DNA of 64,000 bases from Elephas maximus indicus. Taxonomy: Eukaryota; Chordata; Mammalia; Proboscidea; Elephantidae. Position 1 is the stretch's first letter, and every line of letters starts with the position of its first letter. Positions 45,010 to 61,261 of this stretch are shown piece after piece. The notes under the pieces were generated by a model. That model was given only the letters and a program-made list of their open reading frames with translations, did no database searches and had not been told where the DNA came from. The stretch lies in NCBI RefSeq assembly GCF_024166365.1, contig NC_064819.1, forward strand, positions 165,234,793 to 165,298,792. Reading direction: 5' to 3'. A program made the translations under genes and the position numbers.

Positions 45010-48000
45010 TGCTTTATAAGAAAATGGGGAGGGTGTGCAAAAGAGGAACTAGGGAGTGTAACATATCACACAAAAAACTTTAAAAGGAAGAGAAAAATAG
45101 GATGGTGGCCAGAGAACTGCTTAGATTTTTGTTCTTCTTGATTTCTTTTAAAGAATGAGACACTAAAACCTGTCCAGATGTAGAGAGAGAGCTGTGAAGA
45201 GAGAAAAAAAGGAGCAATTAATGGTGTCAGGACACAAAAGGAATGAGCAAAAGAGTTACTCACAGAGAGGAGAGTCACCTGTTTCATGAGAAAAGCAGGC
45301 AGAAAAGGAAGGGCAAAGATACGGGTATATTTTGAGATACTGGGAAGAGATATCAGAATGTTTCAGAAAGGCAAGGACTGTAACGAGCGCAGTCTTCAGT
45401 GGAGAGTAGGATTCAGGTTCCTCCCAGGATTTAAAACGACAGCTGTGAATCAAGTTTCTAAGCAGCTACGAGGCTCCAATGAACTGAAGGCTGTATTCAT
45501 CCAGGAGTGCATGGGCACATGTGTGTGCATGCATATGTATACATGTATGTATATATGTGTCTGTGTGTGTCAAATGAACACTAGCAGATTTAAAAATACT
45601 GGACAGAAGTTAAGAAGAGTCAAAATCGAGAGAAAGGAGATAAGAGTAAGTAGATGAAGAGAGCTAGTGAAGATCCCAAGGCCAGGAATGTCCAAAGACA
45701 GGAGTCAGAACTTTAAGACATATGGAGAAAATTCCATACCTACCCTCAGCCTCCTCCTTTCTAAAAGTGCTACATGTTAGATGGCAAGAAGTTATTGTTC
45801 AATTTTGGTAGATGTGATAGTGGCATGATGGTAATTTTTTAAAAGTTCTTGGAGGTGCTCACTGACATAAAATGACATGTTATCTGTGGCATGGAGGGGA
45901 AGTTTGGGAAAAAGTAAAAATTTGCAGCACTGCAATACAACATAAAATCTCTAAAGAAGAGCTGGTCACATAACTCACCCAGAAAGAAGGTAAATAAGTG
46001 GTAGAATCCTTAAGTCATCTTATTTCCTTTTTTGTGATATTAAGTGGAAGACCATCAGTGTCCATGAAAGAAATATTAATGTCAAAAATGAGACCTTCTA
46101 TGTCTTACAGTAGTAAGAGGTACTTTCTGAATATTTGAATTTTATGAAGAAAAAAACCAAGGTTAATAATTAAGGAGATGTGGGTGTTTAAACAAGGTAT
46201 ATAGGTGACTGAAAAATGTATTTAGTCGTGTAAAAACCTGCTAAGCTTCCCATGGCTTCTTCTCCCCATGCTAAAAAAAAAAAAAACTTGGCTATTGATA
46301 ACCTTTAATTATGTAACAGAATTGCAAATGTGTATGAAAAAATGCGCCTCTGACCTTTTGAATTAAAAAAAATGGGTTTAGTATGGCACCATAGACATTC
46401 CCTGTCTAGCCTAACTAATAGGGCATATGACTAACACAAGGGCTGAAATTGGAAATTAGAAATGTAGAAAGCACTGAATAATGAACCTCAATTATTGTCT
46501 GAATGATTTCTTCTCACATTAGATCTCAATTACCCATTCCCAAACGTACCTTGGAGACCTTACCCATAAAAAGACTCTTCGAGTTCAGCTTTTTTCTATA
46601 TGCCAAACAAAGCTACCAGGAAATGCTCACCAGAAACTGAGAATGATTTCCTTATGGCTGGGGAGATACTGCCAAGATTCCCTTTAAGGTTTACTTAGAT
46701 GGCACTCAAGTAAGACTCCCATATGGAATTACTCCCCACACAGGAGCCTGACCTGGGGGAAGCTGAACAAAGCGGAGATTATTTACAAACTCCCAAAGCA
46801 GGGACTGTTTTACATTTCTCCCACCCTGGATCTAATTCCATCAGTAAATACAGCACGTATTAAGTTATAAAGCATAGTTATGAAAAGGCCAAGACACACT
46901 ACAGAGGGTCAGCCCTCCTGACACAGTAAACAGAGGCCATTGGCCATGCATGACTGGGCAGGCTGCCTCAGTTGCTAGCACCTAGGAGTTGGCGCAATCA
47001 CCAAGGCAGTCACAGACAGACTGATCCCAACAGGCACACCCCATTATTAAAGGTATCTTATAGGAATCATCTGTGTTCTGAGGAGCCATCCTTCTGTCAG
47101 ACAACTTGCAGGCAGTTTCCCTTCAAATAAAGAAAACACTCAATGTAGTGGTTGCAACAGCTTCTTAAGATTTATCTGCAGAGTATCCTCAAAACCAGGC
47201 CCTGAAATAATACAGTCATTGCCATTATATATTGGCTCTTGGTTGAGTGAGCTTTGATTGGTTTTTATCCAAAGAGGATGGGAAGCTTTCTGTGAAATAA
47301 AACAGAGTATTTAATGATTATCTATGACCTGTGGGATCAAATTGACAACAGCATCTCCAAAGGTTAGTTGAGAAGCTTAGGGGGCAGTGACTTTACATTA
47401 ATGGTGGTGGAATAATTTGGAAAAGGAAAGCAAGCATGGTTATACAACTTGAAGAATGTAAGCAATGTCACAGAATTGTACATGTAGAATTTGCTGAAAC
47501 AGTGTATCCTTTGCTGTATGTATTTTCACACAAAATAAAATGTATTTTTTAAAAAATTGTAATACTTTAGTTTGGGCTCCTATCCTGGAAATGTTGGATG
47601 GATGTATACAGCTTTTAATTGCTATTTATTTGTAATTTGTTCATTGAGAAAGCCTCAAAAATGGGTAGACAAGAGTCAAATACCATGGGGAGCCTGTTAG
47701 GATAATTTGCCAGTAAGCTTACTGTGCCCTAGATACATGTTCATGTAACAGAAACATCAGAACTCTCATTCAGCTGAAAGGGAAAAATGTCTTGTAAGGG
47801 GCAGCAGGCTTGGCCTCTACCTCCCTCTGGGCTGGTCACCATGTATCAGTGTGCTAAAAGGCTAAATAGCAACCCCAGCCCCTGAGACCATACATGGAGC
47901 TACTGTAGCCACCATTTGACTAGGTTGAGTGATCTGTTTTACACAACCACCTTTTGGACAATGTTTTTTTTAATTTTTCACCAATTTTTTTTCTTGAGTT

Positions 48001-48025
48001 ATATAAAGAAAGCAGAAAGAAGTAC
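45010..48025. other. No gene seen
   Basis: Unassigned sequence; 45515-45570 is a microsatellite. Parts of 44560-45700 look like degraded old repeat, but no family can be named. Confidence 0.45.
45515..45570. repeat. TG/CATG/TA imperfect microsatellite
   Basis: Alternating purine-pyrimidine tract with GTGTGTGCATGCATATGT, ATACATGTATGTATATATG and TGTCTGTGTGTG. Confidence 0.85.
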
Positions 48026-48029
48026 ATTT

Positions 48030-48200
48030 TTAGAGTAAAACTTCCTGGCTACAAATTTCATCTCCACTTATTAGCTATGGGACCTAAGTTAACTTACCTA
48101 ACTAATCTGAGTCTTGTTTCCTCATTACTGAAATAGCTCATGATGGTCTGAGTTTGGTTCAGTGCCTGGCACCTGATGGTTCAATAAATGCTGGCCTTTT
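48030..48200 (+). repeat. MIR
   Basis: CTTCCTGGCTACAAATTTCA, TATTAGCTATGGGACCTAAG, GAGTCTTGTTTCCTCATTAC, TTCAGTGCCTGGCACCTGAT and CAATAAATGCTGGCC. Confidence 0.85.
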
Positions 48201-48257
48201 TTTTTTTTTTTCTTTTTTTAGCCAAAGAATTTACACCTCCAGAGCACATAAGGAAAC

Positions 48258-48362
48258 TAAAAGACCCACTGTATGTATTCTCCCATGATATATTGCAACA
48301 AGAGATTCTTAGTGCCTATCCCACTTGGGGTGCATAGTAGGTAGTCAATAAATGTTGCAAAT
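48258..48362 (+). repeat. L2 3' end
   Basis: GACCCACTGTATGTATTCTC, AGATTCTTAGTGCCTATCC and GCATAGTAGGTAGTCAATAA then ATGTT match the L2 terminus. Confidence 0.6.
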
Positions 48363-48997
48363 TAACTTGGAAGCCTAGTTATTGTGAATAATGAAATAGG
48401 TGAAAACAATATTTCTCTTCAGAAACAAAAGCACTAAAATAAGTATGTTGAAGAATTATGTTAGAAAATATCTAATAATTGCTCTAATATTAATGACAAT
48501 ATTTTGTGCAGCTTTGTTAAAAAAAAAAAAAAGCTTTGTGGAATACAAACATCATATCCGTTGAATAAAAAAGATATTATGTAGGTTTGCTGAATTGGTC
48601 AATGACTGACAAATTCTGAAACACATCAGGGTTAATCAGAAATCAGAAAAAAAAAATGTGTTGGACACTATGAAATGGGAAAGAGAGAACACCTAGAAAT
48701 CTATTTTGTTTGACCCTAATTTTTAATTCTGAATTTTTAAAAAATACTGTGGATTCCAAAATAAAAACTATCCAGGATATGTTTTTATTCTGAATGCTAG
48801 TGAAATATATAATCCTGATATTATAGGTTTTCCTTTCCCTTGGGCATGAAAAATGTAATCTGTACTTTCAAATTTCTCATTTTATTTTAGCAAAGAGGAA
48901 ACTAAATAGATTTTGCTTAAGATGTCATAATGAGACATTGAGAAACAATTCTCCAGTGTCTAATGAAAACCAAGCCCATAACTTAATAGTTACTATA

Positions 48998-49168
48998 CCC
49001 AAAAAAACCAAAACAAAACCACTGCCATCCAGTCGATTCCGACTCAGTGACCCTGTAGGACAGAATAGAACTGCCCCATAGAGTTTCCAAGGAGTGCCTG
49101 ATGGATTCGAACTGCCGACCTTTTGGTTAGCAGCCGTAGCTCTTAACCACTATGTCACCGGGGTTTCC
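48998..49168 (-). mobile_element. AfroSINE (short form), young
   Basis: A well-preserved antisense copy with A-rich left end, CACTGCCATCCAGTCGATTC, GAACTGCCCCATAGAGTTTC, GACCTTTTGGTTAGCAGCCG and a CACCGGGGTTTCC head. Direct repeats AGTTACTATA (48988-48997) and AGTTACTGTA (49169-49178) mark the target site. Confidence 0.95.
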
Positions 49169-49217
49169 AGTTACTGTACAGATGTATAAATTTCTATTGC
49201 TAGGTCTCAAAGTTTTG

Positions 49218-49256
49218 TGCGTGCGTGTGTGCGCGTGTGTGTGCGCGCGTGTGTGT
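49218..49256. repeat. TG/CG alternating tract
   Basis: GTGCGTGCGTGTGTGCGCG followed by TGTGTGTGCGCGCGTGTGTG. A 39-bp alternating purine-pyrimidine run rich in CpG. Confidence 0.93.
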
Positions 49257-51735
49257 TACCCATTCCAAAAGAATCTAGAGCTAAAATGGTCCTTGTTAAC
49301 TTACAGTACTAGCCTTTTAATTGACAGGCTATTTTTTTCCTATAGAGAATTTTCTTTCAATGAATAATTCAGACTGAAACTGCATAATGGCAACTATATT
49401 TTAAACCAAAAAAATTCCTCACATAATAAATACATTTTATGCACATTAACTTCAAATTTACTTCAGAAAGCTATTTACAATATAAATAATTATAAATGGG
49501 AACACTTTGTAAGTTATCATTGACATAACTAATATTTTCTACTTTACATTCCAAAGTAAAAGTTCGAATTACAGATTTATACTATGATGTCACTAGAAAC
49601 TATACATTGCAAGATGGTATCTGAAATATTGACAGTCAGTAACTTCTTTCACAAATATAATCCTTTTTTATAGCATGTCAGTCAAAAAAACAAACACAAA
49701 ATATTTTATCTTTTTTGAAGTGCCTGCTCATATGTTTCATTTTTTGAAATATTTCCCTCTAGATTAAAAAAAAAAAAAGTTACAGTACTTCTAAAAATTT
49801 TTCCAAGTCAATTTCATTTCTTTGAAATGTAAACACACCAGGGTTCTTCAGAGTAAATTCAACTGTGAATAAATGTGTCCCAGATCAGCAAATTAGGACA
49901 AACCCCCCACTGTATAGGTTTATAAAGCAAAGTCCCATGCAGCAAGATTGCAATAGATAAAACTATAAATGTTTGGTTTAAAATTATCATTTAGGATTTT
50001 TATGTGAACTATTAGTTTTTACAGAGCACAGCAGAATAGAATCTTATTACTTGCTTTACGATTACCCTTTCTTCATAGAGACCTAGAGAAGGAACTCTGA
50101 ACAAACCCGTTTGGAAATGAACACAATCTCACCTTTTGAGTTAAGCACTACCCGTACAAACTTTGTGCACAAGAAATGAGCACCATATGGAAATTCCCCC
50201 CCAAGAACATTTTCTATATATGATACTCTTTGCATGTGTCCACAGCTGTTCCGTGATTCTTTCCAAATTTAAAATGATAACATTTTATCCATAATACATT
50301 TTCCAGTAAGAACTAGCCAGTAGATATTGCTGTCTTAGAGTCAAACCCCTATTCACAAAACCTTATGTTTACATGAAAGGTGAGTCACTTAATTGGGAGA
50401 CCACATGATTTACATTCTTTATTAAGTCATTCAGAAAATAGAATGTATATCTACATCCTATGATTTGAGAGAATTGGAGAGCCAAATCTGGGCACTTGAA
50501 CTTTTTAAATCAAAGAGAGTGCTATTAAAGTGTAAGTTATTCCACTAGGCAAGGTGAGCAATCCCAAAACGGCCAAATACTCAGTTTTCCAAATATCAGC
50601 GTTCACTATCACTCCCAGGTATTATCAGTGCTAATAGAATTGCACCAAATATCTCAGTAACATCCTGCTCTAGAAAGAGAGAGAGAGCTATAAAATATTA
50701 AATCTGTATTCAGAATGTCTCTTTAGCTACACCATCTTCCATCAAATTTATGTGGTCTAAATCTTGAAAAAAAATTCTTTGTCTTATTTTAAAATACCTA
50801 TGCATATTTTCCAAATGATATTCTATTAGAACTAAGCCTCATCCCCCACTTAAAAAAAAAAAAAAGAAAGAAAAATGGGGCATTTTTCCTTGTCTAGAAG
50901 ATCCCATTAAAGCTTATTTTAAGTGAGATTCCCTGCCAGAAGCAGCACGTGGCAGCAGGGTGTAAAGAGAATTAAGAATAGGACTGAATGGAAATAGTCC
51001 AGTCCTATAAAATACAATCAAGAGAGAATAAGTGGTTTTACTGTATAAATACTGAAGGCAAATCATTTATTGTATCCTGACTCTTTTTGAATGTCACATT
51101 AACACTGTGTCATGTTATTCAGCATCAAGCAATTATAGTTTAGAAAAGCTAGCACATTATATTCAATATAGTATGTCAAAAGACTTGTGGATTTAAAAGC
51201 ACACCTAAATGTCTGACCTGTAGTGATTGTGACATTAACATTATGCATTTAAAAATAATACATCCAATCTGACTATATTCTCAATAATAGTTTTAACAAA
51301 AAAAAATTTTCTTCAAAGAAGACAGGAGACGTATTCATTTATTTCTTAGGTTACTCAAATCTTTAAATTAGATAGGGCAGGTAAAATGGAGTCATAAGGA
51401 TATTCTCACTATTACTAGAAAGTGTGAGCTTTGTTACATCTAATGAATTGATACATATTGTACTGATAATTGGATATAGCACATTTTTATGAATCTTCCC
51501 GGTGAATAAAAATCATACTTCTCTTGCTGTTTCAATCAAGTGTCATAGTTCTCAGCATTTAGCAAAGTTATGGAAATCAAAGATTAAAACTAAAGCCAAT
51601 TTTAGTTTAGTTTTAACTAAGTTATTGGGCACATTTATTTTATATTTCATATTAAAGACACATGATATATCTGCATTTGGAGGAAATATGTTCCTGCACA
51701 GAAGAAAATAATGTGGATTATAAATACTTTTTAAC

Positions 51736-51780
51736 ATATGAGTCAGAATCAACTCAACGGCAATGGGTTTAGTTTTTTGG
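51736..51780 (+). mobile_element. AfroSINE 3' fragment
   Basis: ATATGAGTCAGAATCAACTC, ACGGCAATGGGTTTAG and a T-run: only the last 45 bp of an AfroSINE, possibly inside the extended SIM1 3' UTR. Confidence 0.8.
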
Positions 51781-52975
51781 GTATGTGCATATTAAGAAGG
51801 TATCTTGTCATAAACTTCTTAACTTATTATGGGTCATTTTACAATAAGTATGCCATATTGAGAGAAAAAAAGTACGGTATGTAATATTGTGGGCCTTTAA
51901 GGCATTATAAAATTATTGACATTCAGTAAATCAAATGAATGGCTATATATTTAAAACTGGGTCAATCTACCAAAAGTTTTTAATCAAGATATAATTTGGT
52001 TAATTTTCTTCCCTTCAAAGTGTTGGTCACACCATTTTAAAGAGCATTATCCTTCCAGTAACCCCCTATTTATGGAATTCATAATTTATTTCTTCCACCA
52101 ATTAACTACCTTCCATGGAAAAATGCCACTGAAATTCCTTTTGTGAAAGTCTTTTTTTTAATATCAGTTCATTTTCCTTGATTTTTAAATTTCCTCTCTT
52201 CTAGCATCTGTCCCTGAGATAGTTGGTATAATGTATATCCATCAGTAAAGCCCATCTGTATAGTTTTCTTTCCAAAATATGTCATATTTTTCAGATATTT
52301 ATGTCTTTGAACCATTTATCCATCTACACAATTCTATAAAAACTTTAGCATTCCTAAAACCTTACTTCATGTTGCAAACTGATCAAAAATCCATTTTAAG
52401 TATTCCAATGGTTCCTCACAAATTTTTCTCAAAATTGCTGAATAGTTGCTTTTATAATTCAGAATTTCTTATTGTGCTTTGAGCTTTTTTGAAAGAACAT
52501 ATTAGAAGCACTAAGTTTCTCACTTGCTTGCACTTTTTCCCATTTACTGCACAAATGTTGCTCTGTCATACCCAAGAAGTATTTAATTTTATGAAGCCTT
52601 CTCTCTCATGTACAAATAGCCCAGTGCTTATCTCTCAATTATCATTTTTCAGATTGTCACTTACCTATGGACTCTCAAATAACTGTGTTAACTGATGAAA
52701 ATATAGTACTAATCCCTGAGAGTTCAATGTCGTGCTCTGTTTTCAAAATTATAAGTCAAGTTCTTTTAGTACATCCCCCTCCTCAAATATGGCAAGAGTT
52801 TCAGGCATGGGACTCCTAGGAAATATTATCTATGAAACTTCTCTAATCATTTATGTCACTTTGCTTTGATTACTAAAGACTAGTATAATTAATAAATCCT
52901 CCTTATTTTTCCTCTCTCTCATCAGTTTCTACTATCTACTGTTTGGCTGAATCTAGAAATTTAGCCTTAGCTATA

Positions 52976-53146
52976 CCCATTTTTTTTTTATACCCATTGC
53001 CATCGAGTCAATTCTGACTCATAGCAACCCTACGGGACAGAGTAGAACTGCCCCATAGGGTTTCCAAGGGGCGGCTGGTGGATTTGAACCGCCAACCTTT
53101 CAGTTAGCAAATGCTTTAACCACCGTACCACCAGGGCTCTGGCCAT
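52976..53146 (-). mobile_element. AfroSINE (short form), young
   Basis: A well-preserved antisense copy: CCATTGCCATCGAGTCAATT, CTACGGGACAGAGTAGAACT, TGGATTTGAACCGCCAACC, TACCACCAGGGCTCTGG. The direct repeat AGCTATA flanks it (52969-52975 and 53147-53153). It lies about 1.5 kb downstream of the SIM1 stop codon. Confidence 0.94.
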
Positions 53147-53299
53147 AGCTATAAATGCCAAAAAAAGCCCATGCACCTGCTTGAATTACAAGGCATCTAA
53201 ACTTCCATGTGAGTGCAGAAAAGCCAGCATGATCAGTCTCAACAACTCACAGCAGAGCATTAACTAGGTAACAAGTTCAGTTCTGAGGCATCAGTGAAC

Positions 53300-53450
53300 C
53301 GCAGAACCACGGAATTTTGAAGCTTCCTTACGGATCAGGAAACATCATTTAGATGTAATAAGTAACGCACCTATGGTCACAAAATAAATTACAGACAGGG
53401 TCAGAACTGGAACCCAGATATCTTGATATCTAGTCTTGCTGGTCTCTCTA
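53300..53450 (-). repeat. MIR
   Basis: TACGGATCAGGAAACATCAT, CGCACCTATGGTCACAAAAT, GGGTCAGAACTGGAACCCAG. It lies within the possible SIM1 3' UTR. Confidence 0.7.
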
Positions 53451-54664
53451 CTATACCACAAGTCTGTGTTTGTCTACAAACAATAAGGAAAATGAACACT
53501 TTGCCTGTTCCTTCCATCAGAGTACTACTCTTGCCCCTTTTAACCACTTGTCTACCAGCCTAAGCTTTTATCTTAGACTCTCTCCTGAGGCGTTCCACAT
53601 GTTGTCACATTTGCACATCTGTGCTTTGAAACGTTTTCAGACACTTAGACTGCTGTGATGTAGGACTTGCCTGGTTTCCCTTGGTTATTTTTCAAACTTG
53701 CTTATCAGCATTTTTTTCTTGGAGAATTGGTTTGAATTTTTTGTTTGGTTGGTTTTATAAGCCCCGAATGTGTTGATTACTATGTGGCACACATATTCTG
53801 AGCCTTAAATTGTTTGTTTTTAGATATTGTTTCATTTTTCTCTGCCTACAGTATTTGCACCTTCACTAAACTACTTTCAGTTGAGCACACCAATTGAGGT
53901 TTTTGATGTGTGTCCCAACGTCTCAGTGCTTCTACTTAGCAAAGCCCTTACTGCTATGTCAATGCAACTGTTCCTTGTCGAACTCCAAAGTAAGGTGAAA
54001 AATCACCACTTCCTGATTGCTGATAATGGATACCAGGTGAGAATTCATTTTTGTACCATATCCAGAACGATTTCCTTAATTTATGCCTCAGCCAAATGAG
54101 CTCACTGGTTGAAACCACAAAGAAAGTAGTTCACAAGATGTATCTCTCTCTCTCTTTCTTAGTAATTTTGGGTACAGAAATTTCTTTACAACATTTAGAA
54201 GCCTAAAAGGCTAGGGTTAAGAAAAGTTACATACTTTTGGTGTATTTTATGGCACAGATTCTGTATTTCTACATGTGAAGTGTACACAGCAGTTGGGAAT
54301 AGCAGTCTGAGTGTGTGATGTTCACTAGATCGTCATGATGCAATGTTGTCATCTATCAGTCCTTTCACGGGATGTACAGACTGATCACTTGAACTACATG
54401 AGTATTTTTCAATTCAGAATTTATCTATTCTACTTCCCATATAATTAGAGGGGCAATTTGTGTATTTACTTTAGCTCTGTTATCTGCGTATAACTCTGAA
54501 TACTAGTGCTAATTTTCTTTGTTTTTACATGAACACATGTCAAATACCCAGTAACTTAGGTTATCCTTTCTAATAATCTGTGGCATAGTAAATGCTGGTA
54601 ACAGGGCATCCAAACATAAATATGTTTCAGAGATCCTTAAAGAACAAAATATTGTAGAAAAACA

Positions 54665-57853
<3,189 letters not shown>

Positions 57854-58044
57854 CTAAAACAGAGAGGGTGGGAAGAGTGTGTTTCAATAAAAAACCACAG
57901 CCTATAAGTTAAAATCTTATAGGTCCAAAGACACCAAAATAAGACTCACTCTAGGACTACTCTGGACACCCCTGACTCAGAATCACTTAATCAGTCATGA
58001 TGCCTCAAAAGAAAATCTTTTTGGCTGCTAAAGAAGGAGATAAA

Positions 58045-58620
58045 ATATGATGCGCAATTCCACTCCTAGGTATATACCCAATAGAACTAAAAGGAGGAAC
58101 ACAAACAGATATTTGTATACCAATATTCATTCACTCTTCACAATAGCCAAAAGTGGAACAGCCTAAATACCCACCAACAGAAGAATGAATAAACAAAATG
58201 TGGTACATACATACAATGTTCACCAATGTGCTGAACCTTAACTCAGCCATAAAGAGAAATGAAGTTCTGATACATGCTACAACATGGATGAACCCTGAAA
58301 ACATCATGCTGAGTGAAATAAGACACAAAAAGACTAATATTGTATAATCCCACTTATATGGAATACCTAGAATAGGAAAATACATAGTTAACAAAGTTTA
58401 TTATGGTTACCAGGGGCAGGAAGGATGGAGGGGGAAAAGAGGATTCAATGATTAGGGGACACTGAGCTTCCATTAAGGGTGATGAAAAAATCTGGGAATG
58501 GATAAAGGCAATGTTTGAGCAACATGATGAATTATGTAATTAATATTACTGAACTGTACATATGAAGAATGTTGAAATGGCAAATGTTTTGTTACATATA
58601 CATTTACCTCAACGAAAAAA
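58045..58620 (+). mobile_element. L1M-type LINE 3' end, intronic
   Basis: GCGCAATTCCACTCCTAGGT, CAATAGCCAAAAGTGGAACA, CATGCTACAACATGGATGAA, TTATGGTTACCAGGGGCAGG and ACTGAACTGTACATATGAAG are successive landmarks of old L1 3' ends, closing with an A-run at 58617-58628. Non-coding, in a SIM1 intron. Confidence 0.88.
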
Positions 58621-58631
58621 AAAAAAAATTA

Positions 58632-58835
58632 ACTGACAGCCTACTAAGGACCAGGCACTGTACCAAGTGCTTCATGAATTATTCCATTTAGTTCTTACAG
58701 TAATCTTTTAATGAAGGCTTTAGTATCTTCGATATATGGATAGAAAAACTGAGGCTCAAAGAGGTAAAATGATTTGCCCGAGGCCACAGGGTTAACTGGT
58801 GGCAGATCCAAGACTCAAACCCAAGTTCTTCATCA
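58632..58835 (-). repeat. MIR, intronic
   Basis: TACTAAGGACCAGGCACTGT, AAACTGAGGCTCAAAGAGGT, TGCCCGAGGCCACAGGGTTA and GATCCAAGACTCAAACCCAA. Confidence 0.88.
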
Positions 58836-58959
58836 CTTCCCAGATGGGTATGATTAAAGCAAGATTCCAAGAGAGCTCCATATTTGACTTCTAATTACTT
58901 TCTTTTTTTCCTTAATACATATATTAAAAAAAAAAAGGCTTAGGGTACCGATATGCTGA

Positions 58960-59045
58960 ACCTTAACTCTTCACACTGGACTGTTAACTCTCTGAGGGCT
59001 GTGCCTGACACATGTAAAATATTCAATAAATGCTTACGAAATTCA
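58960..59045 (+). repeat. L2 3' end, intronic
   Basis: CTGGACTGTTAACTCTCTGA, GGGCTGTGCCTGACACATG and ATATTCAATAAATGCTTACG match the L2 terminus. Confidence 0.65.
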
Positions 59046-59392
59046 ATTGCAATGTCATCTCCAAAAAGTCTTGCCCATATAACCTGGGCCTATTCACACC
59101 AGTAGGCTGTGCTTTTTGCTTTCAGACGTAAAACTTCAAACATGCACAGGATCATCAGAAGCAAACAAGCTGCAGACGGCACTGTGCCTCGTTAGAATCG
59201 TGCTGCTCACCTCCTCCCAGAGCATTTGGTCAGGTTGAAATAAAGTGTAAAATGCCCAGCAGAGCTCCCTAACAGGTGGTCCTCATGAGCCACTGAAATG
59301 AGTAATATAATAATGTCTACCAGTGTTTGACTGCACAATGTTGAGCACGAGTCGAGGTTCTATATAGCGATTACCTGCTATGATAATAATAG

Positions 59393-59620
59393 ATGCCATT
59401 TACTGAGAGCTTACTATGTGCTTCATACCTAACCATTATATATACATTATGTCATTTAATCCTCACAATCATCTGGACAAAACATCAATCTCCATTTTAT
59501 AGATGAGCAAAATGTATCACTGACTTTTAATAATTCACTATGACCAACCCACAGTCTATCTGGCCTCAAAGCCTGGGCTCCAAATCATGATTTTACACTT
59601 GAGAAAAACACTGTTAAGGA
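59393..59620 (-). repeat. MIR, intronic
   Basis: GCCATTTACTGAGAGCTTAC, CATTTAATCCTCACAATCAT, CTCCATTTTATAGATGAGCA. Confidence 0.85.
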
Positions 59621-60934
59621 AGAGGGGATTTAAAAAAAAAAAAAGGATCAAATGTTAGAGTGATTTTTCAGAGAACTCGTAGAATCTGTTTTACAGCCCA
59701 AGAACATAAGTGTAAGTTCATTTTACATTTTCTTTCTTACCCCAGAAGAAAGAGAAGTGTGTGTTGTTGTGGAAAGAAGAGGGAAAATTCCTAGTCTCTA
59801 CTATTCTTCCCTTGTCACGTGCCGGTTAAAAAAGTTTCACTCATGATGAGACCTTCTCAGGACAGGCAAACTCTCCCCTTCAAAATAGGCCCACCCTCAC
59901 TAGGAAGAATTCTGATTCTTCCCACTGAGGTGCAAACAGGCACCTCAGCCTCGCGGGAGTCTCTTGGAGCCAGAGAGATGAGGTACAGAGGTTCGTCTGG
60001 GGAACTTCAAAAGCATGCTAATAAATATAGCATGCTCAGTACAAAGTTCTATGCAAATTCCATGTTCAAGATTTTCCATTACCCTTTCTAATTATTTTCC
60101 AAATGTACATATGGACTATCAACATATTCCATCAAGAAAAAAATCCAACTTCTTTCCCTGGAGGACTCAATGATGGAACACATTCAGGCATCCTGAGCTC
60201 AGTTCCCTATATCAAACTCCTCTCGTGCCATCAGCTTTTGCTCCCAATGGACACCATCCTCTCTTTCCAAAATACACCACTTTTACTTTCACCAAGGCAA
60301 GGGGTGAGCACCCACTACCCTTACTCTGAGTGGGGATCAGAGTGCTACACATGTGCCTTTGGTAGCACCATCTATCCATGAGCTTACCTAGGAGAATCTC
60401 AGTTTACCAGTGCTATTCCAAGCTATTATTCCAAGCTAAGAGTTGCCCAGACTCTGCTTGTTTTTATAAAAGTATAAATCAGGTCTATTTCTGAAGTACT
60501 CCAGTCAAGACTTTTGAGCCCTGTTGAGAGGGGAAAAAGCTTCCCCTGAGTGTATATGGGAAAGTGCTATTGGTGCAACAAGAACATTCTGTCCTTCACT
60601 CACAAAGAAAATTCAACACTAGGCAACCCTGACATACATGAGACAGACATTTCAAGAGCACCCAGAAGAATTTAAAAAGATAAGTTTCTCGTCAATAGTC
60701 AGGAAACTACAACAGCAATTATACTGCCCTGAGATATTCAAGCAGGCAGAAGCTGGCTTGTTCAGTTAGACCAAGACCTCACACTGCCTTAGAGGTATGG
60801 AAGAAAAGTCTAGCACTAAACCTGTGTTTTTCAAGGGGAAGATCTGTAAACTAGCGCTACCGTGCACTATTAAAATTTTGAGCCACATTCATCCCTTTAA
60901 AAAGAAGTGTACTACATTTAAACTGTTGAGGTCA

Positions 60935-61092
60935 TTCAAATAAAAAATTTGTTGCTGTAAAGTTGTTTCCAACTCATAGCGACCCTACAGGACAGAGTAG
61001 AACTGCCCCACAGGGTTTCCAAGGAATGGCTGGTAGATTCGAACTGCTGACCTTTTGGTTAGCAGCCATACGCTTAGTTACTACACCACCAA
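60935..61092 (-). mobile_element. AfroSINE (short form), young, intronic
   Basis: A well-preserved antisense copy: GTTGCTGTAAAGTTGTTTCC, CTACAGGACAGAGTAGAACT, CTGACCTTTTGGTTAGCAGC. The direct repeat GTTGAGGTCA flanks it at 60925-60934 and 61093-61102. It lies in a SIM1 intron, in the sense orientation of the gene. Confidence 0.95.
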
Positions 61093-61261
61093 GTTGAGGT
61101 CACTACAACCCCGTTATTTGACCTGAAATGCTTCAGATGTTCATGATCATATTTGAGGAAGAAGATAGGGCAGGAAACGAGGAAGGCAGCCAGCCAATAC
61201 ATGCAGAATGCGTAATGTAATGAAGGACTGCCACATAAAAAGGCCCCTGGTCTTCTTCACA

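Larger units (their letters stand above)
49180..54664 (-). other. SIM1: SIM1 3' UTR (proximal part certain, distal extent unknown) and adjacent repeat-poor flank
   Basis: The sequence directly below the TGA at 54665 must be SIM1 3' UTR. The whole block down to about 49180 is AT-rich and unusually poor in old repeats compared with the region left of it. The only clear repeats are a degraded MIR (53300-53450), one AfroSINE (52976-53146) and a 3' AfroSINE scrap (51736-51780). Several minus-strand AATAAA-type hexamers (TTTATT on the plus strand, for example near 52086, 51632 and 51338) occur, so no single polyadenylation site can be chosen. That the whole block is a long 3' UTR is an inference from repeat depletion. 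Confidence 0.5.
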
